From Haliclystus octoradiatus (lineage: Eukaryota > Cnidaria > Staurozoa > Stauromedusae > Haliclystidae), in assembly GCA_916610825.1 (NCBI GenBank), contig OU744451.1, positions 18,685,307 through 18,749,306 on the forward strand: DNA of 64,000 nt, given 5' to 3'. The notes beneath the pieces were generated by a model, which saw nothing but the letters and a program-made list of their open reading frames with translations, searched no databases and was not told where the DNA came from. Below are positions 11,988 through 25,070 of this stretch, one piece after another. How positions within the stretch are numbered: position 1 is the stretch's first letter; every line of letters begins with the position of its first letter. A program made the translations under genes and the position numbers.

Positions 11988-14404
11988 ACGCCTACAAGTT
12001 AGTCACGGCATACTCTTCAGCATTAAATAGGAATAAATAAAACGAAACATTTTAAAAAACTTGAGAGAGTAGCAAATAGAGAAGACCAAAATAGGTACTT
12101 TTGTTTCAATAAAATGGAATTGGCATCTCAAAATTGCGCTTCTGTGCATCCGATGAGTCGGAGTCGAGGGTCAATCATCATCGTGCTAACGCCCTATACC
12201 AGTTATGCGGATATTGCGGTCCCATTCGTTAAAGCGTACGCCATTGTAAGATGCGACATCTGAATATACAAGAAATCAGTTCTGTTACAGAGTAATCTCC
12301 TGGTGGAAATCTCTGCCTGAATCATTAGTAACAACCATAATTAAGGCTCTATTTGTCTCAAAGAGGGCTTGCTGCAGCTGACGTGCCTCTTTCCTCATTT
12401 TGAAAATTATTTTAATCGTATGTTCAGTATCGATATCATAAATTTTCCAACTGCTTGTAGTATACAGGCCTATACAAATCTGTATTTAGTTTATAACTAG
12501 GCCACATTTTAATGAGGGTTTCACTCTCCTTTGTTTCCTGCCTGTCATTTTTGACGAGTTAAATGAATGAATAATGACTATAGTCACTCTAGTCCCCATT
12601 TATAATTAACGATATCCTTTAATTGCTACTAAATCAATTGATTGAGATCTCGTTTCATTTAAGAATTTCCGCAATCAGTTATTGTAGAAGAAAGTCTTCT
12701 TTAATATGTAACTATCCAAAGTAAAGATGGCAAATTGCCAAACATTTTCTGTAGAACTCCGAGGGATTGTTTCAACAACATTTGTTTTCAAACTTCTCTA
12801 TTTTCACATAAAGCCTTCATAATAATTATAATAATGTATGTGGCAAGCCAAAATTATAATTTTAAGTGAATATTTTTGCATGATCTGAAAATATGTCGAT
12901 AGCACTAGCAGTGAACCGTATCAGTAGGTAGCGCCAAAAGCTCTAAATTCCTAGACTATAGTTACTATAATAACTTCGATTTAGTAAATTCTAGTTAATA
13001 ATTTTTTTTTATGTAACTAATTTACCTTCCATGTAATACTCTAAATTAACTTCAAGTTTATATATTATGCTAGTTGCTATTAGTATACAATTTAATTATA
13101 TGCATAATTAGCATAATCATTATTGACCCTTGACAACGCCCTTGTTCTTTACATTTCTAACCCTTGACTAGTTGTTGTGTATCTTCTTGCTCTGTTGTTG
13201 ATATAGTTTCAGTTATCTATTTAGCAACTTATGACATAAATGGTATAGTAAGGGCCGTTCCTAGTATGGGGGCGTGAAATCCCCTTGACGACTTAGTCAG
13301 TCTGCAAATCTTCGTTGAAATGACTCCAGTGGTTAAAAGAGGGAAGAAATGGCAAAGGAATGATGGTCGCTTTCTAGAGAGAGTTCTTTTAATTCTTGTC
13401 CATGTATTCATGTCCACACAAATTATGAATACTGTATATAGGACAATCATCTTCAACGTTAGGTGTTTGATCAGGACAGATGAGAGAAATGTTGAGTCCG
13501 ATTGGATATCTCACCTTGACAGTACACCTTGACTTGCTTTCAGTTTACGGTTACACATCTGATCGGACTCCGGTGAAGTGTGTGTATATCGGGGTGCGTA
13601 TATTTTATTTCAATTCAATTTTATTAGATCGGACTTTTACAGAAAATTGATTACGGGTACGAATGTGATAGTGATCTGAATCCGATCTAATCCGAAGTAA
13701 TAATCATAAATATAACCTGATCTGATCCGAAACTAAAATTTCTAAATTAATCCGAACTAATCCGAAATTTTTTGCATGAAATCCGAAAAAATCCGAGTTC
13801 CACAGAGCCATCAAAGAGATATAAAACATGTAAACTCCGAATAGACGTCACGACATTAGCCAACAGCAGGTTGGTACTTATAATAAAATCTATCGGCGCT
13901 TGTTTACACGATTAATCAAGACATCTCAATCACAATTTCCTTCGTAAATTTTGATTCATTTCACATCGAACCAATCGTAAAATTGATCATATAATCGTCG
14001 GCACATTTGAGCGTAGCCGCTATATTGCAAAACTTTAAGTTCTCTGTTGAGAGGAAGCTAGAACACATCAATTACTACAAAAGACAAATACTCAGTCAAA
14101 TTTCGAAATCTGAGATAATCCGAACAATATCATTACAAATCTGATCCGATCCGATTCGCACATCTTGTTTAGATGGGACCTTGGGACAATAAAAATAACA
14201 TCGGACGCCGGAAACTACCACAGGGATTCCAGATGGGCATGCATCACAATTAGATTGCGTCATTGAAATTGGACTTCAGACTTTTGAGCTGCCTCGCTTT
14301 TTATCAGGTTGAAGATTTTTCAGTAGGGTCTTTACCACTGTATGTTACTTATATTTATATATTAACGCTATTATAGATATAATTATACATCGAAAGACTT
14401 AACA
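11988..14404. other. Intergenic DNA upstream of the PRELID3 gene
   Basis: No exon recognised. A stretch at about 13550-14160 is rich in recurring ATCCGA/TCCGAA words and may be a decayed repeat. The promoter of the PRELID3 gene should lie just before 14405, but I see no distinctive motif there. Confidence 0.5.
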
Positions 14405-17400
14405 ATGAAGTTATGGGCAACAGAACATACTTTTAAGTAAGTATTGGCGTTTCGTTCATCCAAATCTATCGCGAAATCACATTTTGAAATTGCCATACTT
14501 GCATTGAAAATTAATGGAGGCTACAAATAACCCCGGGAATCTGATTTAAGCCTTAAATCGTACATGCCTTATGGTACACGTGAGTTATGCCAGATAGCAA
14601 GCTAAAGTGAGCATTTAATCAATATTGTAGTTGACATTGTATGAAAGAATTGTTGACTCAACAGCCACTCATCTTATATTCGAGCAAGACACTCTTCCTC
14701 ATCAATACAAACCATTTATTTTTATTTCCTATATTTGGTCTGACTTGTATGCCCTAGCCTACCATATGTTTGTGGTTGCATATATTAGAGATACCCAAAA
14801 GAGACAACTTGATTTTGAATTGTAGATAGCACTATCGAATGTATTTGTTGTAATTATAGTGGTATTCAAATAATTGTCAGCTATTAAAATTTCATGCAAA
14901 CCGTGATGCCTTTCAGAGAATGTTCCAAAGGTTAATACTTGAAAGTTTGTAAGTAAAGTAATGTAGACAGTGTCGCCCTACCAAAGGCACCCGTACCACT
15001 CCTCTATTTCTAGATGAGTGGCTTTTTTTCGCTGAGAGCAATGATTTTAAACGCTCTTTGTTGATCTCAGCCGCGACACTGCAGATCAATTTCAACAGAT
15101 TTCATGGCAGATAGGTCTCGATTGTCAATGCGCAACGATGCGCCGCAGCTACTCACAATGCAATTCCCTCTGGACCATTCCATCCGCCATCCTCAGATGG
15201 TACTCATTTGATGTTTCAGATAAAGTCAAGGCTGAGTTGACCTTAGGGGGATTTGAACCACGGTCGATCAGATATGATCCGATCTGAAGTTCGGTTGCTC
15301 TGCCACCTGAGCTAATCCTCCTATTTGTTAATCCTCCGAAAGTTTGTGGGGTTAGCTCAGATGATACAGCAACCGATCATGTCAAACCTAAAATATCAAA
15401 TGAAAAGCCTACAAGTTTCTGATGGCATATGTAGCCAGTCTGCAGATTATGGGAATGGCGCACCCGAGATTCAACGATATTTAGATATTTTACGGTCAAA
15501 CGTCAACAAAGTATTTGCTTTTGCGCACCCGAGATCTCGGCGAAAACTGCCCTTATCTGCAGGCTGGATATTTGGCATGATCAACTGAAAAAATGATATA
15601 GTGACAATTGTATCAAAACTAGTACTGTGATGTTCATCTGACTATTAAGTAATATAAAATACTTTTTATTTCTTGAATCGGTTAAGTATTACTCAAGATA
15701 TAATGATTTAATAGAACAAATTTGACAATTTTCGCAGACGAAGTCACACATGCCGCAGTAAACGTCATTCCGTTAAAGGCCTTCTGCTACAGAAATCCGT
15801 TCAGTGTCATTCTGAATACTAACTGCAATCTAATTGATTGATTTTCGCGGGCATTTTGCCTTCAACTGCACATATTCGTATACATGAAACATTCATATTC
15901 AACATGGCTTTCATGAGGCAAGGCTACGCTTCTTCTGAAGATAATGATGATCATGCATTTGATATACAACAACAACGCAGAAGAAAAGGAACCGGAAAAC
16001 GCTAGGAATTCTTTGAAAGTTTAAACAATAAAGCTGACCCCTATTTCTGTATTACTGCAATACTGTATGCATCAACTCCTACTTTATGTTGACAGAGATT
16101 TTATTTTTATGGTTTATTTTGCAGTCACGCATGGGATAAAGTTACTCAAGCAATTTGGCGTAAATACCCTAATGATTTAAATCCAAATGTCAAAATGATG
16201 GATGTTCTAGATCGTGAGGTGTCATCTGATGGGAAATTACATACTTACAGACTTGTTGGCTCACAATGGAGTTTTCCCAAATTTGTTGCAACTTTACTTG
16301 GAATGCCAGATATGTGCTATGGTTTAGAATATTCAGTTGTTGATCCAAAAAGTGGAGAAATGGCCATGACAACAATTAATATAAGTTTCTCAAGTGTTTT
16401 GGAATGTAAAGAATTTATCAAATACAAGAAATGCGAAGAACCGGGCTCGTAAGTAATCATCAATGTACTGTGGCTGCGTTTCTCCAGCTTGATATTTATT
16501 TTTTTAGCCTACTTTATGATATTTATTGCGAGACATGATCTCTAAATTTAATCTGGTAAACCAACATTTGAAAGTTTGGAGGATACACTTGATCTTTCTT
16601 TCTTTTCTTATGAAAAAAGTGATTCGATTCCGACTTGAGTTTTTCCTGTAGCAATCAAAACGTAGGATGTTGGCCAACAATCTCAGTCAAAATCTTTTGT
16701 AGTGAAGAATATTGTTCCTTTTTGATTTCGAAAATTGGGACACGAGAATCTCCAAAATACGATGTTCAATATTTTGATGGCCGGAAAGAGACACGCTATG
16801 CAAAAACGCAACAGTGATATGTATGGATAGAAAAACTCTATCCAAATACGTTGTGTCCCTAAGGGCGTTATATCAAAGCCATCTAGTTACAAGGGTTAGG
16901 ACACTCATGCCATTTTAGTTTCTTTTGGCTTGCACCCGAGCCCGTTTTTAACAATGCGCATGTGCAGAAGAATGTTGTCTTTTCACTTTCTGATGCCATT
17001 TTTTCTTCAAATTTTAGGACTTTGATGACACAAGATGCAAGGATATCAGTATTTGGTATTGCGTTTCGAGATTATTGTGAAAGTATGATTGCAAATGGAT
17101 TTGATAATAATTCAAATAAGGTATGTAATATAAGCAAGTTCTTTGTCCATAATTTTTAAAATTACATCATTTTTAGGGATGCACCGAAATTCGGTTAGGC
17201 CGAAATATTTCCGGTTCGGCCGAAATTTGGCCTTCAATTTCGGCTGTTTCTGTTAATTCCGGCCAGTTTTTAAGAACAAGTAAAATGTAGCCAATAATCA
17301 CATTTGGTTATCTATTTAACCTGCATAGAGGCATTTATAAGTCTGTAAGATCATAGATAAACATCATGGCATAACTCTGCTGCCACAAAATTGAGGTAAT

Positions 17401-18429
17401 TTAAAAATTTGCCTAAACTTTGTAAGATGTCCAGTTAATAGTAACCCGCTATTTAAGAGGAAATGCGTATTTTTAATGATTTTCAGTCAATATCGCATAA
17501 TACGTTATCGTACAATACGTTTTATGGTTAATTCGTTAAATTATTTTTGTCCAAGCCGAAATGTGGTAGTTGGAATCAATCCTGGAATCCTAGATTCCAG
17601 AAGGTTAAAGCAAGTTTAGAAGAAAATGTGTATTTTTAATGATTTACAGTCAATATCGCATAATACGTTATCGTACAATATGTTTTATGGTTACTTCGTT
17701 AAATTATTTTTGTCCCATCCCAAATGTGGTCAATGTCAACTAATTATTATTGAATAAACGTTATCATGTAGTGCGTTTTATCGCACAATACGTTCCAGAT
17801 AGTTGATACCAATAGAAGTTATTATAGGCTCTGGTTATTATCACTTAGTGCATTATTATAGTAATCTGATTCTTTGTTTGGCTGATGTAAAGTCTACGGC
17901 CCTATTGTGAAATTTTTGCGACCTTTTCTTTTGTTTACTCTCTATTGTTTTTATTTCTATTGCTCTTTCAAAATCGCGTATTACGTTAATCGCGCAATGC
18001 GTTATTGGTTAAACATCAGGAAACAAATTCAGAAGAAAATGTTGAAATGCCTCTAGGATTCCAGAAGGTTAAAACTTTTGTCACACATTGCTCTAAACTC
18101 CTTGAGCTCTAGAAAAATTGTTTTGTAGTCACGTTTTAATTTTCTTTTCTTTTTATTAGGGTCGCCAAGCTGTTGAACATGTAATTGCCAAAATAAGTTT
18201 AGAAAATATTATATCTGGTTTTAATGAAGAAATGCAAGAATTAGGTACAACCATTGACAATGCAAGATCAGTTATTTCAACAGAATTTGATGAAATCACC
18301 ACGTCGCTAAGTAGCGAAGTACGACAAATTATTGACCAATTAGATTTAAATATTTCATTATTATCTAATAATGGAAATTCTGCTTGTTCAAGAACAGAAA
18401 ATTTGAAATTAACGGAAGCAGTTATTTGA
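14405..18429 (+). CDS. PRELID3: PRELI-domain protein, PRELID3 / slowmo family (four exons)
   Basis: Exons are 14405-14436, 16125-16448, 17018-17120 and 18160-18429. Splicing in phase gives 242 residues. All introns are GT-AG, three with GTAAGT or GTATGT donors. Exon 1 supplies only the N-terminus MKLWATEHTF plus two bases. Exon 2 begins the conserved HAWD segment and continues through YPNDLNPNV, VLDR, GKLHTYRL and EYSVVDP. Exon 3 gives LMTQDARISVFG. Exon 4 starts GRQAVEHVI. The order and spacing match the PRELI/MSF1 domain of slowmo-type proteins throughout. Family members sit in the mitochondrial intermembrane space and move phospholipids (phosphatidylserine for PRELID3) between membranes as complexes with TRIAP1-like partners. 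The C-terminal extension beyond the domain is longer than in the vertebrate proteins. Introns carry several repeats. I am confident of the family and less sure of the paralogue. Confidence 0.88.
14913..15321 (-). repeat. tRNA-headed SINE-like / Penelope-related module, copy 1
   Basis: Read on the minus strand, 15321 down to about 15245 resembles a tRNA. It has a Pol III A box (TAGCTCAGGTGGCAG, complement of 15300-15314), an anticodon-like stem-loop, and a B box GGTTCAAATCC (complement of 15249-15259). The acceptor ends do not pair well, so it is not a working tRNA. About 150 bp of body follow, then an open stretch reading ICSVAAEINKERLKSLLS. The head, body and start of this open stretch align with 49590-49842, where the open stretch continues into a Penelope-like reverse transcriptase. 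It lies in intron 1 of the PRELID3 gene, antisense to it. A further A-box-like GGTTAGCTCAGATGATACAG occurs on the + strand at about 15350. Confidence 0.65.
15435..15567. repeat. Imperfect inverted repeat, possible MITE
   Basis: 15435-15453 (CCAGTCTGCAGATTATGGG) and the complement of 15550-15567 match with few changes. A GCGCACCCGAGAT word recurs as a direct repeat inside. It lies within PRELID3 intron 1. No clear target duplication. Confidence 0.35.
16877..16986 (+). mobile_element. Truncated copy of the 5789-5995 MITE
   Basis: It aligns over about 105 bp with 5791 onward (AGCCATCTAGTTACAAGG, then GCATGTGCAGAAGAATGTT). The second terminal repeat is missing. It ends about 30 bp before the acceptor of PRELID3 exon 3, so it contributes part of the 3' end of intron 2. 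Confidence 0.75.
17175..17270 (+). repeat. Terminal fragment of a hAT-type element
   Basis: AGGGATGCACCGAAATTCGG followed by several CCGAAAT and TTCGGCC words resembles the well-known ends of animal hAT transposons and their MITEs. No matching opposite end is present in intron 3 of PRELID3, so it is a solo end. The assignment is from recognition only. Confidence 0.45.
17464..17729 (+). repeat. Two tandem copies of a ~163-bp repeat
   Basis: 17464-17566 and 17627-17729 are near-identical (TTTTTAATGATTT...CAGTCAATATCGCATAATACG...). The following 18020-18085 (AGAAGAAAATGTTGAAAT to AGGATTCCAGAAGGTT) recurs in reverse orientation at about 45010-45085 in a WDR88 intron, so this is a dispersed repeat family sitting in PRELID3 intron 3. 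Confidence 0.7.
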
Positions 18430-18548
18430 AAAGCACATGTTATCTAGAGGAACAATATTATAAATTTGTAAATAGTAGATAAAAAATTGTTGTTTGGCAC
18501 TAGATAATATTTTCTTGGTAGGACTAATTATTTATAGTAATTTAGTAA

Positions 18549-18554
18549 AATAAA
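18549..18554 (+). terminator. Polyadenylation signal of the PRELID3 gene
   Basis: AATAAA lies 120 bases after the stop codon and is followed by a GT-rich stretch (TTGTTTTGTGTTTTATTTG), as expected for a cleavage site. Confidence 0.65.
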
Positions 18555-18872
18555 AGTTGACAAATTGTTTTGTGTTTTATTTGTTTCATCTGCTGTAGAA
18601 TAATTCAATGAGAGCATGAATTCTATCAAGATTGATGAACACCTTAAAACTAAACAGTTCATGAATTATCCAGGAATTCTAACAGTGCATTGGAATGTTA
18701 TGAACAATAACTTAGGGCTTGTTTCCATGGACTGTTCTTCATGAATTGGGGCCTGTTTAAAATTCATAAACTGTTTTTCTTCTCATGATGTAAAATAAAA
18801 CTTATTCAGTTCGAGGAAAACACTGATCACAAGTCAAAGACTCATTTATGTCTTTATTTTGTGATAAGAACA

Positions 18873-18974
18873 CAGTGAAACCTGTATATAACAGCTAGAT
18901 ACGAGAGGTTGATGAATTGACCACAGTGTGCAGGAGGCCTTTATACACAGGGTCAGTCCAATTGACTGTATAGT
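18873..18974. mobile_element. Short MITE, CAGTGAAACCTGTATATAAC family
   Basis: It begins CAGTGAAACCTGTATATAAC and ends CCAATTGACTGTA. Relatives with the same ends and the internal words GTTGACCACTATA and GGTGGCCGTTATA occur at 26928-27521, 28674-28791 and 60692-61047. Confidence 0.55.
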
Positions 18975-19359
18975 TGTTTTTTGTTGTTTTCATTTCATGT
19001 AAAGTAAGATTTATCCAATTCAAGGCGACGGTGGTCACAAATCAACTGGTAATGAAACATGCCCGAGAGAGCTCCTTCAGCAGCTGATGTGATGTTATTT
19101 TCCAAGGTGCTTTCTTCTCTTTTTGACCAGAACAGAACCTTGAGGTACACCAGATATCACAGGTGACCAATCAGAATAAATTTAATCTGATTCAGAGCCA
19201 ATCCCAAGAAAGTTCAATGAAAAAGTGTGCACCTTAGCTAGTCCCAGGCCCTTTTTGATTTAGTATGTCATCTAGAAACACAAAAATGTAAACTCTGTTC
19301 CAGGCGATTTTCAAATTCTTTTTGCATCTGGTACTTTTGTACATTTATTACGAATCTAT

Positions 19360-19498
19360 ACCGCGAGCTTTTTAAATAAATGAAAAATAAAACAAGTTAA
19401 TGCAACAAATGCTATTCGAAATAAAACGTTCACATTCATGTGCAGTTTAAAATTTGAATAACTTTTTCATTTTATATTTTATTTAAAAAGCTCGCGGT
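19360..19498. repeat. Short inverted-repeat element
   Basis: 19360-19380 (ACCGCGAGCTTTTTAAATAA...) is an exact reverse complement of 19478-19498. It is 139 bp with an AT-rich centre, and is probably a small MITE. Confidence 0.6.
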
Positions 19499-20689
19499 GA
19501 CTATTTAGTAAATTTTCAGGTGCGCATTTTTTCATATTTTTTTTTTAGGATTGACTCCAAGATAGATAGTGTTTGATTCTAGATCCTTCTAAGTCCCGTT
19601 ATATACCTGTTGAAAAAGGTTACTTTTTGGGTAAAAGCCTTGTTGGAAAATTGACAAGTTGATATATAAAGACCAGAGCTGCAGATTGAGAATTCTAATA
19701 ATTGTTTTTCAAATGTTGTTGCACCAGCTTGTGTTCGTAAAGAACTCAATCAGTATTTTAGTTATTTTCTAAATTCTCTAGAAATAACACTTATAGAAGA
19801 AGGAGATAACATTTTCAAGCCAAAGTCTATGAAATACTGTACATGTACGTGCCTTTTAGTGGGCGCAACAAGTAAAAATATTAACAGGTGAATTAAGATT
19901 GATCTGTACAATAGTTTCAAAGTCATGGTCACAGAATGAGTCAATAAATCTTGACTTGAACTCAGATAAATCATAGTTTATAGAGAGAAATTCTCTATAA
20001 ACTATGGATACATATACCACTTCAACGTTTCCCATTTCAACTATCCGTCGATAAAAAGCATGGGTACTAGGTTTAGGTACAGTGCTGCCTCAGTATTCAG
20101 TAATCATGTGGTAAGAAAATGTTGCAATAATTCAATATGGTAACAAAATGGATGTTGCAGTACAATAATATATTGATAGATTGCCTTGATCTGTGTTTGG
20201 ATTTGTTCAAATGATATTGGAGTTGTGAACAAATGATTGATTTACATATACGCCATTGAATTGTATATGCATACTGGGTTAGCTTACTGGGTTGGTTGTT
20301 GATTGATTGTAACCTGCGGATGCGGTTGATAGCGTTTGCATTGCACACTTCAGTCTTTGGTTTGCACGCACTGCTGCAATCATTGGAAGCAGGCTTAACT
20401 GATTGATTGTATTGTTTATTGGCGCCATTATAGCAGCCCTGACGCTAAAAAACACTGTGTGTTTTCTTCAATACGATTAGGAGTCTTATTAGATGTTGAT
20501 GAATTTTGATTCAAATTAGGGGTGCTTTTCTGGATGACCATTTTTGTTTCGTTCCTTAAATGTTGCTACAGTTGAAAGTTGTTATGCTAAAAGAAGTTTA
20601 TTATAAATAGGATATGCATAGTTTAAATCAGATGTAAATTTAATCAATTCGGTGAGCAAATGCCATCTTTGCATGGACATTTATTTAGT

Positions 20690-20991
20690 CCCGGGGGTAA
20701 CTCCCACATGACGGCTATACGGGGACGTGCCACTTTTTTTGGGTCCATATTTCAGCTGAGAAAAAACTTTTTGGGTATGAGATATCAAATTTTGGAGCTT
20801 TTGGGTATCCTATTTGTGACTTTTTCAAGAATTTTTCATTTTTTTTTTCATTTTTGTGTATTTACTTAAAATCAATCAACCTGCTAGCACTTTTTGGGTA
20901 GCATCAACAGAATTTTTGGCACTTTTTGGGTACTTTACCTTTTTCCAAAGTTGCACCCCCCGTCCCCGAAGAGCTGGAGTTACCCCCCGGG
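20690..20991. mobile_element. MITE with CCCGGGGGTAACTCC ends, copy 1
   Basis: The left end CCCGGGGGTAACTCC and right end GGAGTTACCCCCCGGG are inverted repeats. Inside, TTTTTGGGTA words recur and CGGGGACGTGCCACTTT lies near the left end. The same ends and internal words are found at 56372-56759, and a diverged relative lies at about 30199-30500. Confidence 0.75.
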
Positions 20992-23900
20992 TACTTTGTA
21001 TATGATGAACTGAGGTATTTTCTATCTAGGAATTATTACTTCACAACTCAGATACATTGAGAGATGTAGAAAGTACTTGGAGGGATTTTGCCTCATCTAT
21101 AACATCAGAGTGAATTCTACATCAAAAGTTTGCCTACATTTGATTATGGTTTTAATATGAAAATCATTAAATCCAAATAATGTACAGAATACTAAAGATA
21201 TTTTAAGCTCGAAATTTGTTTTGGACATTTTGTTGACTTATATTTACGAGCACATTGTAATTTCAATATTTTAAAAGTTCGATCAATATGTCGGAAAGTA
21301 AACTCATGACATCTGTTTTTTTTATATTTAAGTAATCATATATGAAGAAATTATCAATGCCAAAAAACAATATTAATTATTGATGTTAATGAAAATGAAA
21401 ATATAATGAAAATATTTACTTATGGCAATCTGCATATATCTGGCATATCGATCCTGCACGTATTGCTGTGATTCCAAATAAATTCTAGTGAATATACTTT
21501 ATTGCAGTTGAATACACTTATTTTTTCTAAGAAACCAAACAGAAGTTGTATAGTACTAAAAGTTTATTAAATTTCATGGAATTATTTTAGGTACCAAACG
21601 CTTCTTGAAATGTTCTCAACTATTCAGAGCAGAGGTGCATGATTAGAGTGAGAATTTTAAGAAATCCGAAAAAAGTTCTTTATTTTGGTTTTTTAAAAGA
21701 TTTCGACGAAGTAGTTATGTTTTAAAGTAATAAAGTTTATTATAAACAGGTTTCTTAATAAAAGGAAGTAAATTGAGTGTATAAACAACTCTTGAAACAA
21801 TCGCACTTATCATCATCATCATCATCATCATTTTATATTTGAAAGAGCATTTTGAAGACATTATTCAATTGTTCCAATAGTTTTCATTGATCAATAATAT
21901 CTACGACAATGATATTTACGAGAAAAAACATCCAAATTCTACTTGAAACTAAGTTTTGCACTATATAGCATGCATACGATACATTTCAATTGATATGAAC
22001 AATCATCAACTAATCGTTCTTTAAATAAACTGTTTTCATAAGAAATGTGTTTCTTTTAAAAAACTTTTGAATTGTTTAACTTTGTCAACTTTCAAATCAT
22101 ATAAAAATTCAATCAAATATATGTTAAACTTTTTCTTTTTTCCTTTATGTATTCTTTTATATCTAACAAATCATTCTGAAATTTGAAGTAGTAACAATTG
22201 AAAATAGTCAATATTGATAAAAATTTATTCAAAATAGTAGCGCACGTGTCAAATGTTTTTGTAATCAAAAATCCATATGAAATTATGTATAGTTGTGCAG
22301 CTGAAGCCGTTTTGCTTTTTACCGACAAATAACGAATTATTGAGCTTTTCACGGGTACCATGATAGAAATTCATTCAGCGTTGTTTGAAGGACATCATGC
22401 CGATGGAATAATTGAAAATATCGATTATTCTCAAGGATATAACTGTGATCGTACTCATAATAATAATTGATCTCTATAAAGATGCCGTTTACAATATTAA
22501 TTTGTTATAAATAAACTCAAAACGCCCTTGTTACATTTCGATGGGCGTGGTATTATACAAACCGTGCTATAAGCAAAAAGGGCACAAAAACACGTAAGCA
22601 CAACGTAAAAATCTATGCCACATCTATAAAATGTATTTTATCAATGACGTAAAACGGATTTAATCCACCCTGTTCAATCTTAAAATTGCATTTTTCCATG
22701 CAAATTACGAAAATGTTTTCGTAAATTTTTGTAAACTTTTTTCCATTATCTTGCGCATTACTATTACAGAAGAATTCCAAAACGTCGAGTACAACAACAT
22801 TAGAGAACCGTGGCTGTTACAGCAAAAAGTGCTCTTTTAAGTTGAGTCATTGATTTTATCTATCGATGTAATGTTAATTTTTCATAAAGATATAATGATG
22901 ATTTTTTCAAAATGTTTTATCATTCTTTTTTATAACTTATTTAATTATCAATTATTATAATTGTATAGATAAGAGTTAGCTTAATACTAAAATATGTTGT
23001 TACCTATTGTAAATACAGGCAGGTGCAATTATGATATATGCGGCAGTTAAATGATTACATCGATTCGATACGCCTCATCAATAGCTCACTATGAAAAATG
23101 CGTTTTGAAGGCAGAACCTGTAGCAAACCACGTTGGCACTAATATTTTACAGCCAATACATGCAAAACCTTACAATGTCTAGAGTCGACTCTATTTATTA
23201 TTTAAACAATTTTTTTTCAGCAAACGTCTATTTTCAAGCTACAACGGAATAATGAAGCAAGGTCTTCGTATAGTTAAAGTTTGCAATATAAGAAGCAAAT
23301 GATAGAATAATACTGTATAGTATTAATAAATGACATCTAAGCTTTTACGGATTTATCCCTTAGTTTAGTAATAATAAGTGAGGTTTAGTAGCAACTTATG
23401 TTGTAAGACTATGTAATGCTAATAATTAGAAGTTATGAATTTTGAAAATCTAAAATCCAACTGAAAAAAATACTGAAAAATTATCAAATTTAATTGGTAC
23501 TGTTCATGAGTAGCTTTCAAGTTTTTAAGGTGTGTTTCAGTAGGTTTTCAGTAGCGATTCAGTATGTTTTCAGGAAGATTCATAGTCTAAGAAAGAAACG
23601 CAAAACAAGAGTCTTATACAGTATTGGAAGCATCATCAAGAATTCAAAACCATTCAAGACAGATACAACTTTGTTTTCAAAGGATTGATAGGCTTACAAA
23701 TAATATTAAAATATAGGGACTCTTGAAAGCGCAAGAGAGAGGCCATTTAGAAATTTAAGAAGAACAATCTTATCACATTGGTATGTTGGAAGCGGCGGAT
23801 GATTTTATATCAGTTTTGCCTAGAAGGGGGTAAGATTAACATATACATTATCAGTTATTTTCACTTAAAATTCGATCATTTGATCTTAGTAATGTAAGGT

Positions 23901-25070
23901 GAATCAATTTAATTGTGATTAACAATCGTTCTGCATATCGATTATAAACAATAGATGATGAATAGATATGACAAGGGTATTAAAGGGGGGCAATGCAGTA
24001 TAAAAATGTTTTTATTCAACTATATATCATATAAAAATAGACAGGAAACAAGAAACGCTCGACTTGCTTTAGAATCAAACATAGCTATGCCAACACGTGT
24101 CTGGAGTGCTAGTAAATCCTTGGAGACAAGAAAACGGTACATAACACAATAGATTCACATTGAAATCACCTGTTATTCAAGTGCTGTGAATATGGTGCTT
24201 ATAAAAAGCTTCAGACTAATCATAGCCCATATTATATCAAAAACTATCAAACAGCTCTAAAGCTCAAAGAAACGAAGATCGTTGAAAAGAAAACGTAAAA
24301 AGGCAAATCGAAACACTCACCAATATAGTCAATCATAGAAAAGGTATTTATATACATTATATTTAATTTTATTATATCATTTGAAAAAAAAAAGATTAAT
24401 TAAAAATTATACAAAACCAATTAATTGATTTTACAATAGATTAATTATTTTTAAATGTAGGTAGTGCATATGATTAAGAAATTATTTTCTTGAAATAAGT
24501 AATCTGTAAATTGAAACAAAAATATTCAAACTTGTCAATATAGCTAGAAATAATTTCTTATTTCAAGAAGTACAAATCTTCTTGAAATCGTAAATAAATT
24601 TCATTTTAAAACGAAGGAAATATATCCAATCCACGAGACTATACATTTTCCCATGTTTGCAAACAGTACACATAAATTAACATTTTAGTAGAATAATAAC
24701 TGAGGTGAAAATCTGAAAATTGATTTCAACTTTGGATATACTTCAAAACTTCATAAAATTCATAAAAAACCACCCTTAAAAATGCTGAATTTGAAAAAAC
24801 AGATTTTTGATTAACTCTAAGAATGTTAGAACATCTACTCTCTCTTTCTTTTTATAATTTGCACGTTTATCATTATATAATTAGAAATTCCCAAACTTTG
24901 AATTTTGCTCATAAAGGAAATTTACTGTTAGTATCAGGTGTTGAAACAAGAAGAAGCTTCTTATCAGATAATATAATTAACACCGTGCATTCCTATTCAC
25001 GGTATAGGCAAGCTCCATGAATTAGTAACCACCTTATAATAATATTTTGTTATTCAGATTAAAATCTACA

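Larger units (their letters stand above)
18555..25070. other. Intergenic DNA between PRELID3 and the nuclear receptor
   Basis: No exon recognised. It contains a decayed TTCATGAAC-type copy at about 18615-18790, the MITEs listed separately, a 14-bp-arm hairpin at 19972-20006, and an (ATC)n run at about 21808-21832. An acceptor-like TTATTCAG at 25049-25056 suggests an untranslated first exon of the receptor gene somewhere upstream, which I could not place. Confidence 0.5.

Noticed and set aside
15245-15321. Candidate tRNA gene (even a selenocysteine-like UCA anticodon)
   Set aside because: A and B boxes are present, but the acceptor stem does not pair and a diverged second copy exists at 49.8 kb, so it is a SINE-type head.
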